NCBI GenBank assembly: GCA_026874595.1
Contig: CM049314.1
Coordinates: forward strand, 51,941,812-52,005,811
Direction: 5' to 3'
Length of the DNA stretch: 64,000 nt
DNA from: Sipunculus nudus
Lineage: Eukaryota > Annelida > Sipuncula > Golfingiida > Sipunculidae
The position numbers and the translations under genes were made by a program. Below, one piece after another: positions 51,066-62,709 of this stretch; positions within the stretch are counted from its first letter, which is position 1; each line of letters begins with the position of its first letter. The notes below the pieces were generated by a model, which was not told the DNA's origin, made no database searches, and saw only the letters and a program-made list of their open reading frames with translations.

Positions 51066-54000
51066 GCTTAACACCATTGTCACTGTCACTGTCACTGGCA
51101 CTAAACCTTGTTCAATTCTCACAGTCACTGGCTGGATTGTACTATGCCTAACACCATTGTCGCTGTGTGTCACTGACTGTCACTGTCACTGGCGCTATGC
51201 TTAACACCTTTGTCACTGTCACTGGCACTATGCTTAACACCGTTGTCGCTGTCACTGGCGCTATGCGTAAAAACATTGTCACTGTCACTGTCACTGGCGG
51301 TATATTTAACACCATTGTCACTGTCACTGTCACTGGCACTAAACCTTGCCCAATTCTCACAGTCACTGGCTGGATTGTACTATGCCTAACACCATTGTCA
51401 CTGTGTGTCACTGACTGACACTGTCACTGGCGCCATGCTTAACATTGTTGTCACTGTCACTGGCGCTATGCGTAAAAACATTGTCACTGTCACTGGCGCT
51501 ATGCTTAACAACATTTTCACTGTCACTGGTGCTATGCGTAACAACATTGTCACTGTCACTGGCAGTATATTTAACACCATTGTCACTGTCACTGTCACTG
51601 CTCTATACTTTGCCCCATTCTCACAGTCACTGGCTGGATAGTGCTATGCTTAACACCATTGTCACGGTCACTGGCACTGGCACTAAACCTAGCCCCTTTC
51701 TCACAGTCACTGTAGTAGGAGGTATACTTAACACCATTGTCACTGTCACTGTCACTGGCACTAAACCTTGCCCCATTCTCACAGTTACTTGCTGGACTCT
51801 GTTATGCTTTACACCATTGTCACTGTCTGTCACTGACTGTCACTGTCACTGGCACAATCCTTAACAAGATCTATGCTTCACACCATGGTCACTGTCTGTC
51901 ACTGGCCCTATGCTGAACAGGAGCTATGCTTAACACCATTGTCATTGTCACTGTCACTGGCACTAAACCTTGCCCCATTCCCACAGTCACTGGCTAGATG
52001 GTGCTATGCTTAACACCATTGTCACTGTCACTGTCACTGTCACTAGTTACCTTGCTGCATTCTCACAGTCACTGTAGTATGAGGTATACTTAACACCATT
52101 GTCACTGTCACCATCACTGGCACTAAACCTTGCCCCATTCTCACAGTCACTGTAGTATGAGGTATGCTTAACACCATTGTCACTGTCACAGTCACTGTCA
52201 GTAAACCTTGCCCCATTCTCACAGTCACGGGCTGGATAATGCTATGCTTAACACCATTGTCACTGTATGTCACTGTCGCTGGTGCAATACTTAACAAGGG
52301 CTATGCTTATCACCATTGTGACTGTCACTGTCACTATGCTGAACACTATTGTCACCCCACTGTCACTGTCACTGGCACTAGTAACCTTGCTCCATTCTCA
52401 CAGTCACTGGCTGTATGGTGCTTTGCTTACCACCATTGTCACTGTCACTGTCACTGGCACTTAACCTTGCCCTATTCTCACAGTCACTGTAGTATGAGGT
52501 ATGCTTAACACCATTGTCACTGTCACTGTCACTGTCACTTAACCTTGCCCCATTCTCACAGTCACTGGCTGGATTGTGCTATGCTTAACACCATTGTCAC
52601 CGTCTGTCTCCGACTGTCACTGTCACTGGCGCAATATTTAACAAGAGCTATGCTTCACACTAATGTCACTGTCACTGACTGTCACTGTCACTAGCGCTAT
52701 ACTTAACACCTTTGTCACTGTCACTGGCACTATGCTTAACACCATTGTCACTGTCACTGTCACTGGCACTAAACCTTGTTCTCACAGTCACTGGCTGGAT
52801 GGTGGTATGCTTAACTCCATTGTCACTGACTGTCACTGGCCCTGTAATTTACAGGAGCTATGCTGAACACCATTGTCACTGTCACTGTCACTGGCGCTAA
52901 ATCTTGCCCCATTCTCACAGTTACTGGCTGGATTGTGGTATGATTAACACCTTTGTCACTGTCACTGACTGTCACTGGCCCTGTTATTTACACCATTGTC
53001 ACTGGCACTATGCTGAACACCATTGTCACCCCATTGTCACAGTCACTGGCGCTAAACCTTGCCCCATTCTCACAGTTACTGGCTGGATGGTGGTATGCTT
53101 AACACCATTGTCACTGTCACTGTCACTGACTGTCACTGGCCCTGTAATTTACAGGAGCTAAGCTTACACCATTGTCACTGTCACTGTCACTGGCGCTAAA
53201 CCTTGCCCCATCATTCTCACAGTTACTGGCTGGATGGTGGTATGCTGAACACCATTGTCACTGTCACTGTTGCTGACTGTCACTGGCCCTGTAATTTACA
53301 GGAGCTCTGCTTAACACCATTGTCACTGTCACTGTCACTGGTGCTAAACCTTGCCCCATTCTCACAGTTACTGGCTGGATGGTGATATGCTTAACACCAT
53401 TGTCACTGTCACTGTCACTGACTGTCACTGGCCCTGTAATTTACAGGAGCTCTGCTTAACACCATTGTCACTGTCACTGTCACTGGCGCTAAACCTTGCC
53501 CCATTCTCACAGTTACTGGCTGGATGGTGGTATGCTGAACACCATTGTCACTGTCACTGTCACTGACTGTCACTGGCCCTGTAATTTACAGGAGCTATGC
53601 TTAACACCATTGTCACTGTCACTGTCACTTGCGCTAAACCTTGCCCTATTCTCATAGTTACTGGCTGGATTGTACTATGCCTAACACCATTGTCACTGTG
53701 TGTCACTGACTGTCACTGTCACTGGCGCTATGCTTAACACCTTTGTCACTGTCACTGTCACTGACTGTCACTGGCCCTGTAATTTACAGGAGCTATGCTT
53801 AACACCATTGTCACTGTCACTGTCAATGGCGCTTAACGTTGCCCCATTCTCACAGTTACTGGCTGGATGGTGGTATGCTTAACACCATTGTCACCGTCAC
53901 TGTCACTGACTGTCACTGGCCCTGTAATTTACAGGAGCTATGCTTAACACCATTGTCACTGTCACTGTCACTGGCACTGAACCTTGCCCTTTTCTCATAG

Positions 54001-54625
54001 TTACTGGCTGGATTGTACAATGCCTAACACCATTGTCACAGTGTGTCACTGACTGTCACTGTCACTGGTGCTATGCTTAACACCTTTGTCACTGTCACTG
54101 TCACTGGCACTACACCTTGCCCCATTTTCACAGTCACTGTAGTTAGAGGTATGCTTAACACCATTGTCACTGTCACTGTCACTGACTGTCACTGGCCCTG
54201 TAATTTACAGGAGCTATGCTTAACACCATTGTCACTGTCACTGTCACTGGCACTAAACCTTGCCCTTTTCTCATAGTTACTGGCTGGATTGTACAATGCC
54301 TAACACCATTGTCACAGTGTGTCACTGACTGTCACTGTCACTGGTGCTATGCTTAACACCTTTGTCACTGTCACTGTCACTGGCACTACACCTTGCCCCA
54401 TTCTCACAGTCACTGTAGTTAGAGGTATGCTTAACACCATTGTCACTGTCACCGTCACTGGCACTAAACCTTGCCCCATTCTCACAGTCACTGTAGTATG
54501 AGGTATGCTTAACACCATTGTCATTGTCACTGTCACTGGCGCTTAGCTTAACAGGTATTATGTTTAACACCATTGTCACTGTCACTAGCACTATGCTTAC
54601 AGCATTGTCACTGTTATTGCCAACC
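51066..54625 (-). repeat. 78-bp satellite, inverted copy of the array at 26716-34715
   Basis: The plus strand reads TTAACACCATTGTCACTGTC...CTTGCCCCATTCTCACAGTC...GGTATGCT, the inverse complement of the left array with its own substitutions (CTTGCCCC replacing the CATACCC of the left array). A composite unit of about 145 bp with the marker GGCCCTGTAATTTACAGG recurs at 52839, 53139, 53285, 53430, 53575, 53773, 53919 and 54193. VTVTVTGA-type frames are repeat shadows. Confidence 0.92.
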
Positions 54626-54885
54626 ATCCCAATAGTGCCCCGACCACCACCCCAGGATGGTGGCTGTGGTGAGTCCCTCTGAACTGGGAGGATGCCTATC
54701 AATGTGAGCCATAGCTGGGTGGATGCAAGGGACATGGAGGTAGCCCCGCAGTTTTTGACATCCAAAAACTGCCGGCTCGCCCTCCCGGTCTGTCCCGGAC
54801 CATTCCGGGCCATCCCGGACCATTCAGGCAGCGCTAAGGCTTACACCCCAGACCTATCCGTGGCACTGCCGTAGCTCGGCCGGGT
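54626..54885 (-). repeat. GC-rich CCCGGA-motif block, right arm (inverted)
   Basis: The block contains CCCGGACCATTCCGGGCCATCCCGGACC, given here only by its key words TCCCGGACCATTCCGGG and ATCCCGGACC. On the minus strand it has GGTCCGGGATGG, CCGGCAGTTTTTGG and ACCTCCATGTCCCTTGC, the same words in the same order as the left block at 25720-26331 although shorter. It borders the right pseudogene piece. Confidence 0.65.
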
Positions 54886-54887
54886 CC

Positions 54888-55477
54888 TCTATGGGACTTG
54901 TACTTTTCGGAAAAGATGGGCCATGATTTTTGTGACAGCCTGCTTGCAGTTCAGGCACTTACAGGCTGCGATATCACAAGTGAATTCTTCAAAATAGGGG
55001 AACGGTCTGTCTTCTCAAAACTCATGAAGCATGTGAAAAAGACGCCTGACGCGCCCATGACATGGGAATTTGTGCTTCAACTCTATGGAAAACTATTCTA
55101 ATGCCCTACTCTTGACAAGCTGCAATAGACCTATATATATCACAGCCTCCACCACAGGCCGCTCAGCTGCAAAGCTCCCTCCGACCGAGGATGCCTTTGA
55201 GCAGCATGTAAAGAGAGCCCGAAATCAAGGCGCCCTCTGGTGCCAATGTCATGTTCCCGATCCTGAGATCTGGCATCCTGATAGCAATCGGTGGGAACTG
55301 TCCACGGATGGCTTTCTTCAGCCCATGATGTTTACAAAGGAGATCGCCCAAAAGGAAGTGCGCAACTAAACACATTTATATTGCACAGATGTAGATTGCA
55401 ATGGGCCCAAGAAATGTCGATGCATACAAACCGGGCTTGTATATCTGGAATATGACTACAATGATGATGATGATTAA
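54888..55477 (+). pseudogene. right piece of a broken transposon-type ORF (HALTGCD / CXC-like family)
   Basis: The first frame gives MGHDFCDSLLAVQALTGCD, ITSEFFKIGERSVFSKL and WEFVLQLYGKLF, then a stop near 55101. The next frame continues as SNALLLTSCNR, ITASTTGRSAAKLPPTED, AFEQHVKRARNQGALWCQCH and ends EIAQKEVRN with a TAA at 55367-55369. Past that stop the same frame reads THLYCTDVDCNGPKKCRC, a Cys-rich end, to a TAA at 55475-55477. The order (ALTGCD, QLYG, LPPT..A..QH..RA..Q...W, C.C cluster) matches what I remember of a widespread uncharacterised invertebrate family with a tesmin-like CXC tail. One frameshift (about 55098) and one internal stop make it a pseudogene. It follows on from the piece at 25547-25712. 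Confidence 0.7.
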
Positions 55478-56104
55478 CAATATGGTTTTTCACACGTTAC
55501 TCCCGGTAATCGCCATATTCATAAATACTTCACACAAGCTTCAGAAAGTAAATAACATTATCTATCCAATATTTTGCAAATTACTTACACATAAAATAGC
55601 TTCCCGTTGAACATTTTTTAAGCACTCAACCGTAACAGGGAAAGTTGCAGGTAATTTATTAACTGCAAGAACGGTTCCATTGATGGCAATATGTACAAAT
55701 TTAATATTAATAATTATGTTAATTTTCTTTGCATAAATATTTGCATGCATATACAGGCCATATAACTAAACCAAAGTTATAAATTATGAAGAATTAATGC
55801 TCCCTGTCCTAAAGGGAAAACTAAGCGAATAACGAGTAACTGTTTTATAACATTTTTTATTTTAGTTTGCCAAAAATGCACTTTTTAAATTCAAATTTTA
55901 CATAGGCCTATATTTGCATATTACCATAAATTATACAAATAAAGCAGACCAATGTACCAAACAAAGATCCCCATGTTATCTCCCACATTTTGGTGCTTGT
56001 TTCATTTTTCTATGCGTAAAAAGAACAGGATTATAGCTATTTATTTTAAAATTATTATGACCTTGTAAATTACAATGGTTACCATGGAAACATTTCTGTA
56101 AATG
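55478..56104. other. AT-rich sequence, no gene recognised
   Basis: Short frames only, no motif. Confidence 0.5.
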
Positions 56105-56215
56105 TAGGACAACACGCTTTTTTGAGACCACGACCTATTTTTTCAGGAATTAAAGGTATTCATTACTATTAAAAAAATAGGTTGTGTTTTGTTATACCTT
56201 GGGTTGGGGTTTGAT
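56105..56215 (+). repeat. small hairpin repeat (copy in plus orientation)
   Basis: ACCACGACCTATTTTTTCAG, a spacer, AAAAAAATAGGTTGTGTTTT and then GGGTTGGGGTT. The copy at 23890-24000 has the same text inverted. Confidence 0.65.
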
Positions 56216-56297
56216 CCCGTGAAACCCCTCTCTGCCGTGACGTCACGTGAATGCTATATGAGGTACATGTTGCTGACGTCAAAATGGTATTACCCAC

Positions 56298-56332
56298 CAC
56301 TGAACTAAATAAAGTCTATATTTAGTTCAGTG
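56298..56332. repeat. perfect 14-bp inverted repeat
   Basis: CACTGAACTAAATA (56298-56311) pairs with TATTTAGTTCAGTG (56319-56332) across a 7-base loop. It could be a terminator-like or cruciform structure or the relic of a small element. No neighbouring gene gives it a role. Confidence 0.7.
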
Positions 56333-56593
56333 TTTCCCACGGCATTGCATGTGACACATTCAAGCGACCTCGTCACGTTCTGACTGCGGCTGTCCTTTGT
56401 GGCAGGGGCAGACAAGCATGAGCAACATGGGACGTCATGATAATTAAACATTCTTCACAGACAAGGCAATGTTTATCTCATACCTTTGATTTTCAATACA
56501 TCATTACCGTATACTTGTTATAAAGGCTGAAATTTAGTTGCTAAATCTGAAATAGATATCACAAAAAAAGGAAAAGATTGTTGGAGGCCTATA

Positions 56594-57127
56594 TAATCCG
56601 TCCCAGAACCCGTGTCCGCATGTTTTTTTCGCGATAATTATTTTTGGAATATTCTTTAAAAGTGCCCTTTGGCTTGAAGTCGATAAACAGATATTCCGCC
56701 GATTTTGTGTAAAGTAGTTATATATCATTAAAAACGTATTATTTGCGACTCTTTTGCGTAACATTTCTCTATGGTACACTTTCCATGTCTATGGCTGCGT
56801 TTTATGTTTGTTAGAAAAAAGTGTTGTCACAAAGACGTCACAGTCATCGGTCGCGCGTAAACTTCAATGGACTGACGTCATAATTTTGACTGGCTTGTTT
56901 ATTGTCAGTTTACAACCAAGGCATAAGTCGTAAACGCTGTAACTTGTTTAGTCATATTTTAGATTGTTTGTCTCATGCAAAATCAAAGCAAGGTAAGGCA
57001 TTACTTTTTACACAGGCAGACGGCGGAATAGCTCCTGCAACGTTTGGACAAGAGAGGTTTACACTGCTTCACTTGTATGAATAGTTATCCTAGAGAAACA
57101 TGCGGACACGGGTACTGGGACGGATTA
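56594..57127. mobile_element. 534-bp TIR element with TA flanks
   Basis: The left end TAATCCGTCCCAGAACCCG continues TGTCCGCATGTTT. The right end is its inverse (AAACATGCGGACACGGG, then TACTGGGACGGATTA) with one mismatch in about 33 bp. TA lies directly outside each end, compatible with a Tc1/mariner-type duplication, although the ends themselves start with TA, so the exact border is uncertain. The interior has no transposase. Confidence 0.65.
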
Positions 57128-57920
57128 TAGTTATGTGAATAGAAAGCAGTATTGCATGCCTTTGAAATATACATCTGACCCAGAATAGAAAAGCAAGACA
57201 TACACTGACACAACCAAAGAAAGTCAAATGCAGATGCATACTTGGACAACATTTTAAAGATCAGTGCATAATCACTGTGACGGACCTATGGTGACCCAAT
57301 GGTCTCATTCCGCGTGCCGCGCTCCTCGCGTTAGCATGCTCTTTAGGCCTTAAATACCAGTCTCCAGATATAATTTAATACAAGATTTTTTTATTGTATC
57401 CACAGAACATTTCCATGTAGAATCTAATAAGCTCAGGAATGACGTTGTATCAGTCATATTCAGTTATGGAACTTGCAGCATGTTCATATATTTTTTGATA
57501 AACGAAAATATGAAATGGTCAAGGAAACATACAAAACAAAATTATTGTTTCCGGTTTCTTACATATTACATGTTGACATGAAGGCTGTTATTTCACGATA
57601 ACTTTGTTCATTTATTAAATATATACACTATGAAAATGTTTATTATTAGTATGCACACATCCTTTTCAAAGTAATATCGAATGATGCCTAATATTAAAAT
57701 AATTGTATACTTAAAAAAAAGGGAACTTCGAAAGCGATACGAACATTATATAGCTCCGTGATATACCGATCTCCTGATATCCATATAAAACAAAACTTGA
57801 TTGTATCTATTAAACTTTTCCACGTGAAATCCAGTAAGCCCACATATATGTGATGACAGGGATCGTTAATCAACGGAAAGGCATTAAAGGCTTTTGCATT
57901 CCGCTTTTGCATGCCTCCTA
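57128..57920. other. AT-rich sequence, no gene recognised
   Basis: A weakly similar pair of segments lies around 57360-57460 and 57770-57860 (GTATCCACAGAACATTTCCA versus GTATCTATTAAACTTTTCCA), possibly an old duplication. Confidence 0.4.
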
Positions 57921-59314
57921 CACTCTAAGAAAAAAGGGTTCTTGAGGGTTCTTTGAGGGTTCTTTGAAGAACCACAGGGTTGAGTAAAGAACTCTAGGGT
58001 GTTATGAGGCAAAACAGGGTTCTTTAAATAAAGGTGGGTTCTTTGGGATGATTTAGGGTTCTTTGAGAGTCATGAGGGTTCTTTGGAAGTGCTTCTTGTA
58101 AAACAGGGTATATCAAGAAGTGATTCCATGACCTGACAAATTAAACGCTTCCGAGAGACAAGGCGTTCCTTAGAGATATAAAGGAGTTTAAATTTTAAGG
58201 TTGAACTCAAGTATTAAAATAGTTGTATTGATAATTATTAGTGTGGTCCGAATACAGGTCTACATGATATTATGATTAGGGAAATATAAGTTTTTTTTTT
58301 AATTAAATAAGCATGCAGTTACTCTTACTAGAAATTTTGGTCTAGTAAAGTAATTCGTTGCTGAATTAGTTTTGGCCATTAAAGATTGTACGGTGGTATA
58401 TATATGTAAGTGTATACTTTTTCAGCAGTGATATACAATCTGAACCAAAATTGGTACTCTTGTTATTTTTTTAAATATTAATAATTATTATCAATACATT
58501 TAAAATGGAAATATGACAAACTCTAGCCAGGGTTACATAACACGGCAATCACTTGCCTCTCACAATTTTCAGCATTTCTGTGCGATTGGCGTGTAGTGTA
58601 AACAGCATTTTTCAGCTGCATTCATGTAAAACGAGGCGACGACTCTCACTGACATTGCTTAATCGTAAATTGATACGCTTTCGCGCCAATCTTACAAGTG
58701 CCGGGTATTTAGAACAGTGTGCTGACCAGTGCTGACCAGTGGAGACAGATCCAGGTTCAGCTGAAGTACTGTACAGACTGCAAGCCAGTAACGTCACAAA
58801 CAGACAGTGAAGAATATAAGGTAAGTTTTTGGATGTATTATTTTACCCACTGAATATCTGTTTACTCTATCTGGAAAGAAATGCTATATATCATCTACAT
58901 GAGTTATAACACTTAATTGAGCTTTAAAGTTGCAAGTTATATATCGAGATGCATCGCTGTAAGAAAACTGCACAGTATATGTTTTTGACGATACACAATC
59001 AGTTTTGATTATTTGTTATACATATGTTATATTATATCATTTAAGAATACAGTGTACTGGTATACAGAGCATGGATAATATATAATGGGTATATTAACAG
59101 CTTGTGTCAGCACTATAGTATCGTGGATGTATCACTGTACCCCAGGCAAGTTTCCAACATGGCCCGGGCATAGATTCCCTTTTGACATTGTAATTATCAA
59201 ACCTCTCCAATACGTCGTTTGTAGCCAATGCTTGCGGATATACAAGTTGGGTGTATGTATGTTTGTGTGAAGTGTATATTTACATATATTTGTGTGCGCA
59301 ATTATGTTAATATG

Positions 59315-59402
59315 TTTGTGCATATATATATACATATATATATGTATAATATATATATGTATATAAATATATGTGTGAGTGTGCGTGTGTGCGTGTATGT
59401 GT
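59315..59402. repeat. TA / GT dinucleotide-rich microsatellite
   Basis: Mixed (TA)n followed by (TG)n text within the predicted first intron of the decayed gene. Confidence 0.8.
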
Positions 59403-60016
59403 TCTGTGTATGTAAGAGGTTCTATAACTGATGTTCTATTATACTTTTATGGTTAGGGGAAGTACGTTTTAAAATGTGTTGCTTTATAAAGGTCAGTTGA
59501 TATCGATGGTAATACCAGATGTAGGTTGCAATGTGTACACCATGCACATGTGGAATGATAAATGAGTAGCCATTAGGTGGCCATCGGCCCATCAGTGGGA
59601 GCTGGTCACAGCATGGGGTATACACGTTAGTCTTACAGTGCCTGAGTGCTAGGCTGTACAGATACATCCGATTGTGAAATCACAGAAATAGTCACTGGTC
59701 ACGCGGTGCCGTGAAAGGCAAAACACTGGGCTTCAGCATGCTCACTTTATCACTGTTTGGGGTCATACTGTATATCAAACACCAAACATGTTATTCTTGT
59801 AACCCTAAATTCAGTTGTTATTTTTTCAGATTTGAAGAATAATGCTGCAATATAAACGATCCCGATCTTTTTAGGGAACATGAAGACCACCTGTTCCTCC
59901 ATAAAAAGGTAATTATGTTGTTACTTTGTTTTAAATAAGAAATATAAATATTACTAACTTCATGGGGCAGAGATACAGTGAAACATGCCTCTTTTCCCTA
60001 TGAAATTTAGCTATCA

Positions 60017-60024
60017 ATCCATCC

Positions 60025-60060
<36 letters not shown>
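60017..60060 (+). repeat. (ATCT)n microsatellite
   Basis: Two ATCC units followed by about nine ATCT units. Confidence 0.95.
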
Positions 60061-60654
60061 GTTGTTTGTGGGGATATTTTCCTCTATTTTGGCACACCTA
60101 ACTTTCTGCAATGCTGCGCTAGAAAAGCAGGTTTTGTCCGTCTTTATAATGCAAAAAATAAATACTCAGGGCCGCTAACACTGGGACTGTTTTAACATAT
60201 ACGTTTTATATACAAATAACAAAATTAATGTAAATAGACTTACTTTTTCTGTAACCTATAGACAACTTTAGGGTTACTTCAAAATCCTCTGAATATAATG
60301 GCTGCTTTTATTTATATTGGAATGTGTAACAATCTGCATTTTCTGTTACAGGAAGAAACGTCGCAATACCAATACTAAAGTTCACTGGTGGTCAGGATGT
60401 ACTCCATGATGACGAGTTGCACGTGGTGGCAGTAGCTGTAATCTCACCTGTGATGACGGTTCCGTATACGTTTCGATGGGGATTGCCCTTGTGATGGCGG
60501 CCTATTTCGCATATGGGTTTCTGTACCCGAAGTCACTGAGAAAGACTTTTTCTTTTTTAGAGGAGTTTGATTTTGGACTTAAAAGCTCTAGGGCTGTGCC
60601 TATATCTGTTGTGAGGCTGCGCACAGAGCTAACGCATTAATGGACCTATTACCT

Positions 60655-60760
60655 TTAGTGGTGTGCCGATTAATCGATTACATCAATGATATGTCGTTTT
60701 CTTTCAGAATCGATTGCATTTTTGCATAAACGATTAAAAATGATTATGTAAGCACATGCA
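60655..60760 (+). other. possible end of a hAT-type MITE
   Basis: TAGTGGTGTGCCGATTAATC followed by GATTA resembles ends of some hAT-type MITEs as I remember them. The matching inverted end was not found, so it may be truncated or a chance resemblance. Confidence 0.2.
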
Positions 60761-61283
60761 AAGAATATAATCCTGTTAGACATAAATAAACACAGGGTAA
60801 TGAACAGCATTAAAATTGAACCTTACGTTTATTGCCAACCATCATCCAGCTTCAAATTGACCTTTGGTGCGGATGGATTGATGCTTTCTAATGAAAGATG
60901 CTTATTTTTATCCTTTCATTTATGGGTTGGATATATACATGGAGTATGACTGTAAGTCAGAAAAATAATTGCTTCTAGCCAATATAATAAGCTAAAACTG
61001 AAAAGAAATCCTTTTTCAAATATACAATATATATAGTATCACGCCCAGGGATGCAGCATATATTGCTTTAATATGATGATGATACCACCTAACGTGATGA
61101 CAGTAATATATAATTCTTCCAGGAAAAGTTTCACCAAATATAGAATATACATATTTGTGTTTTTAAATAATATGTAGCAGATTTTAAAATAATTTTAATT
61201 TAATGACATTCAAAGACAAGCATGACATTTTAGAAACAATCAGGTTTGAAATTCTCATCTTTATTCCTTACAGGATCTTAGAG

Positions 61284-61287
<4 letters not shown>
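60761..61287. other. AT-rich sequence, no gene recognised
   Basis: Nothing beyond AT-rich text was seen in this part of the TIR element. Confidence 0.4.

Positions 61288-61331
<44 letters not shown>
61288..61331. repeat. (TA)n microsatellite
   Basis: A pure TA run of about 44 bp. Confidence 0.95.
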
Positions 61332-61335
<4 letters not shown>

Positions 61336-62045
61336 TATGAATAGATAATTGTGGAACATTGATTGATTTATTCATAAATATATGTTTCTTTTCATCTTTA
61401 ATATATATAGTTATTTATATATATAGATAGAAAGAAAAAGAAATAATAAATGGTATGATTACCTCTCATATTATGTACAGAGGCATCCTTGTGTCTTGTA
61501 TAGAGGCATCCTTGTGCTTCAATATATATTATTTTTAATATTTAAATAAATGCAAATAAATATATTATTAATATATATTATGGTATTTGTATTTATTTTT
61601 TTAATCCAGTAGTCTGGACCCCATATCAGTATAAGATTTTGTTTATCAATATGAACTCAGTATCAATATGAAATCAGTATGAATAATTTTTGTAATCAGC
61701 AATAAAGGGGGGGGTATCTAAAGAACCCTAAAGGTGCCCCAAAGCTCTATTAGGTTCTTTAATGAACCCTACGATCAAGATAATATAAAGTTGTTTAAAC
61801 AACCCTGAAGGTGTTTTAAAGAACCCTAGCATAGGGTTCTTTTAAAGAACCCTTGAGGTGTTTTAAAGAACCCTATCAAAGGGTTAAATTAAAGAACCCA
61901 AGGGTGTTTTAAAGAACCCTATCATAGGGTTCTTTGAAAGAACCCTATCATAGGGTTCTTTAAAGAACCAAATAGGGTTCCATATTTGTGACAACGTAAA
62001 GAACCCTATTGAGTTCTTTGAAGCACCTTTCGTTCTTAGAGTGTA

Positions 62046-62709
62046 TCATTAAATAAAACGTTAAGTTAAACTTCGCTCAGTGTAAACCTGATCCGCCAGC
62101 TTACATGCAATCCTACTTGCATACTTGCATGCCAAAAGAAGTGAATGTTTTCAATAGTAACACTGTTATATCATAAATATGATTTTACAGTGAAAAAATA
62201 TATATATGAGATAAGGGCCTAAATGCCGGAAAGAATATAAGAAATTATACACCATTTTTATAGGAAAATGTAGGAAATATAGGGAGTTGGTGTAACACCA
62301 CCTGTCATTTTGTGTCATGTGTTACTTTTCAGCTTATAATGTAGAAAAGATCTAGATGTTCACACTACCAACGGATTGGTATAAAATGAAAAAAATGCCT
62401 TTTCATGTACGTGTCTGCCTGTCTGAGACAGGCGGAAAGGAGTTATTACGACCCCTGTCTGATGTATCTGGCAAAAAATAATTTACTTTATTTTCATAAA
62501 AGTTATAATGTATGACATTAATATATAAAATACATTTACAATTATAATAATAATAATAATTACAATTTTATCATTCATTTTAAAAAATAGATAATTTTAA
62601 CTTCGAGTTATTATACTGTTAAATGTTTATCATTAGTATGTACCCATACTTGCAATTTACGTTGCTGAATTTATGGTGTTAAATGGCTATAATTATATAT
62701 AATATATTC
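62046..62709. other. AT-rich sequence, no gene recognised
   Basis: Contains a small hairpin CCTGTCTGAGACAGG near 62419. No frame of note. Confidence 0.4.

Larger units (their letters stand above)
58730..60640 (+). pseudogene. decayed three-exon gene inside the TIR element
   Basis: Splice signals line up on the plus strand. Exon 1 ends ATATAAG|GTAAGTTT at 58820. Exon 2 is 59830-59908, with acceptor TTTTTTCAG and donor AAAAG|GTAATT. Exon 3 starts at 60352 after TTCTGTTACAG. Exon 3 has two overlapping frames that look like halves of one protein: NVAIPILKFTGGQDVLHDDE (60353-60494), then, shifted by one base, VSMGIALVMAAYFAYGFLYP followed by KSLRKTFSFLEEF and ending RLRTELTH before TAA at 60638-60640. 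The second has a hydrophobic segment and YPK.LR.TF.F, a pattern I recall from uncharacterised animal proteins. The frame break suggests a pseudogene. The 5' border of exon 1 is not determined. Confidence 0.4.
57921..62043. mobile_element. 4.1-kb TIR element with GGGTTCTTT subterminal repeats
   Basis: The left end CACTCTAAGAA is mirrored by TTCTTAGAGTG at the right, and TA flanks both ends (57919-57920 and 62044-62045). The left 180 bp hold many GGGTTCTTT words. The right 320 bp (61720-62040) hold the inverse AAAGAACCCT many times, also as local hairpins. This layout is typical of a DNA transposon with subterminal binding sites. The superfamily is uncertain (a TA duplication suggests IS630/Tc1/mariner or a similar group). 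No transposase was found. Instead the interior has splice-bounded exons of an uncharacterised gene (58730-60640). Confidence 0.6.

Noticed and set aside
59132-59431. Frames rich in Tyr, Ile and Val near 59.2-59.4 kb
   Set aside because: They come from the TA/GT microsatellite within a predicted intron.
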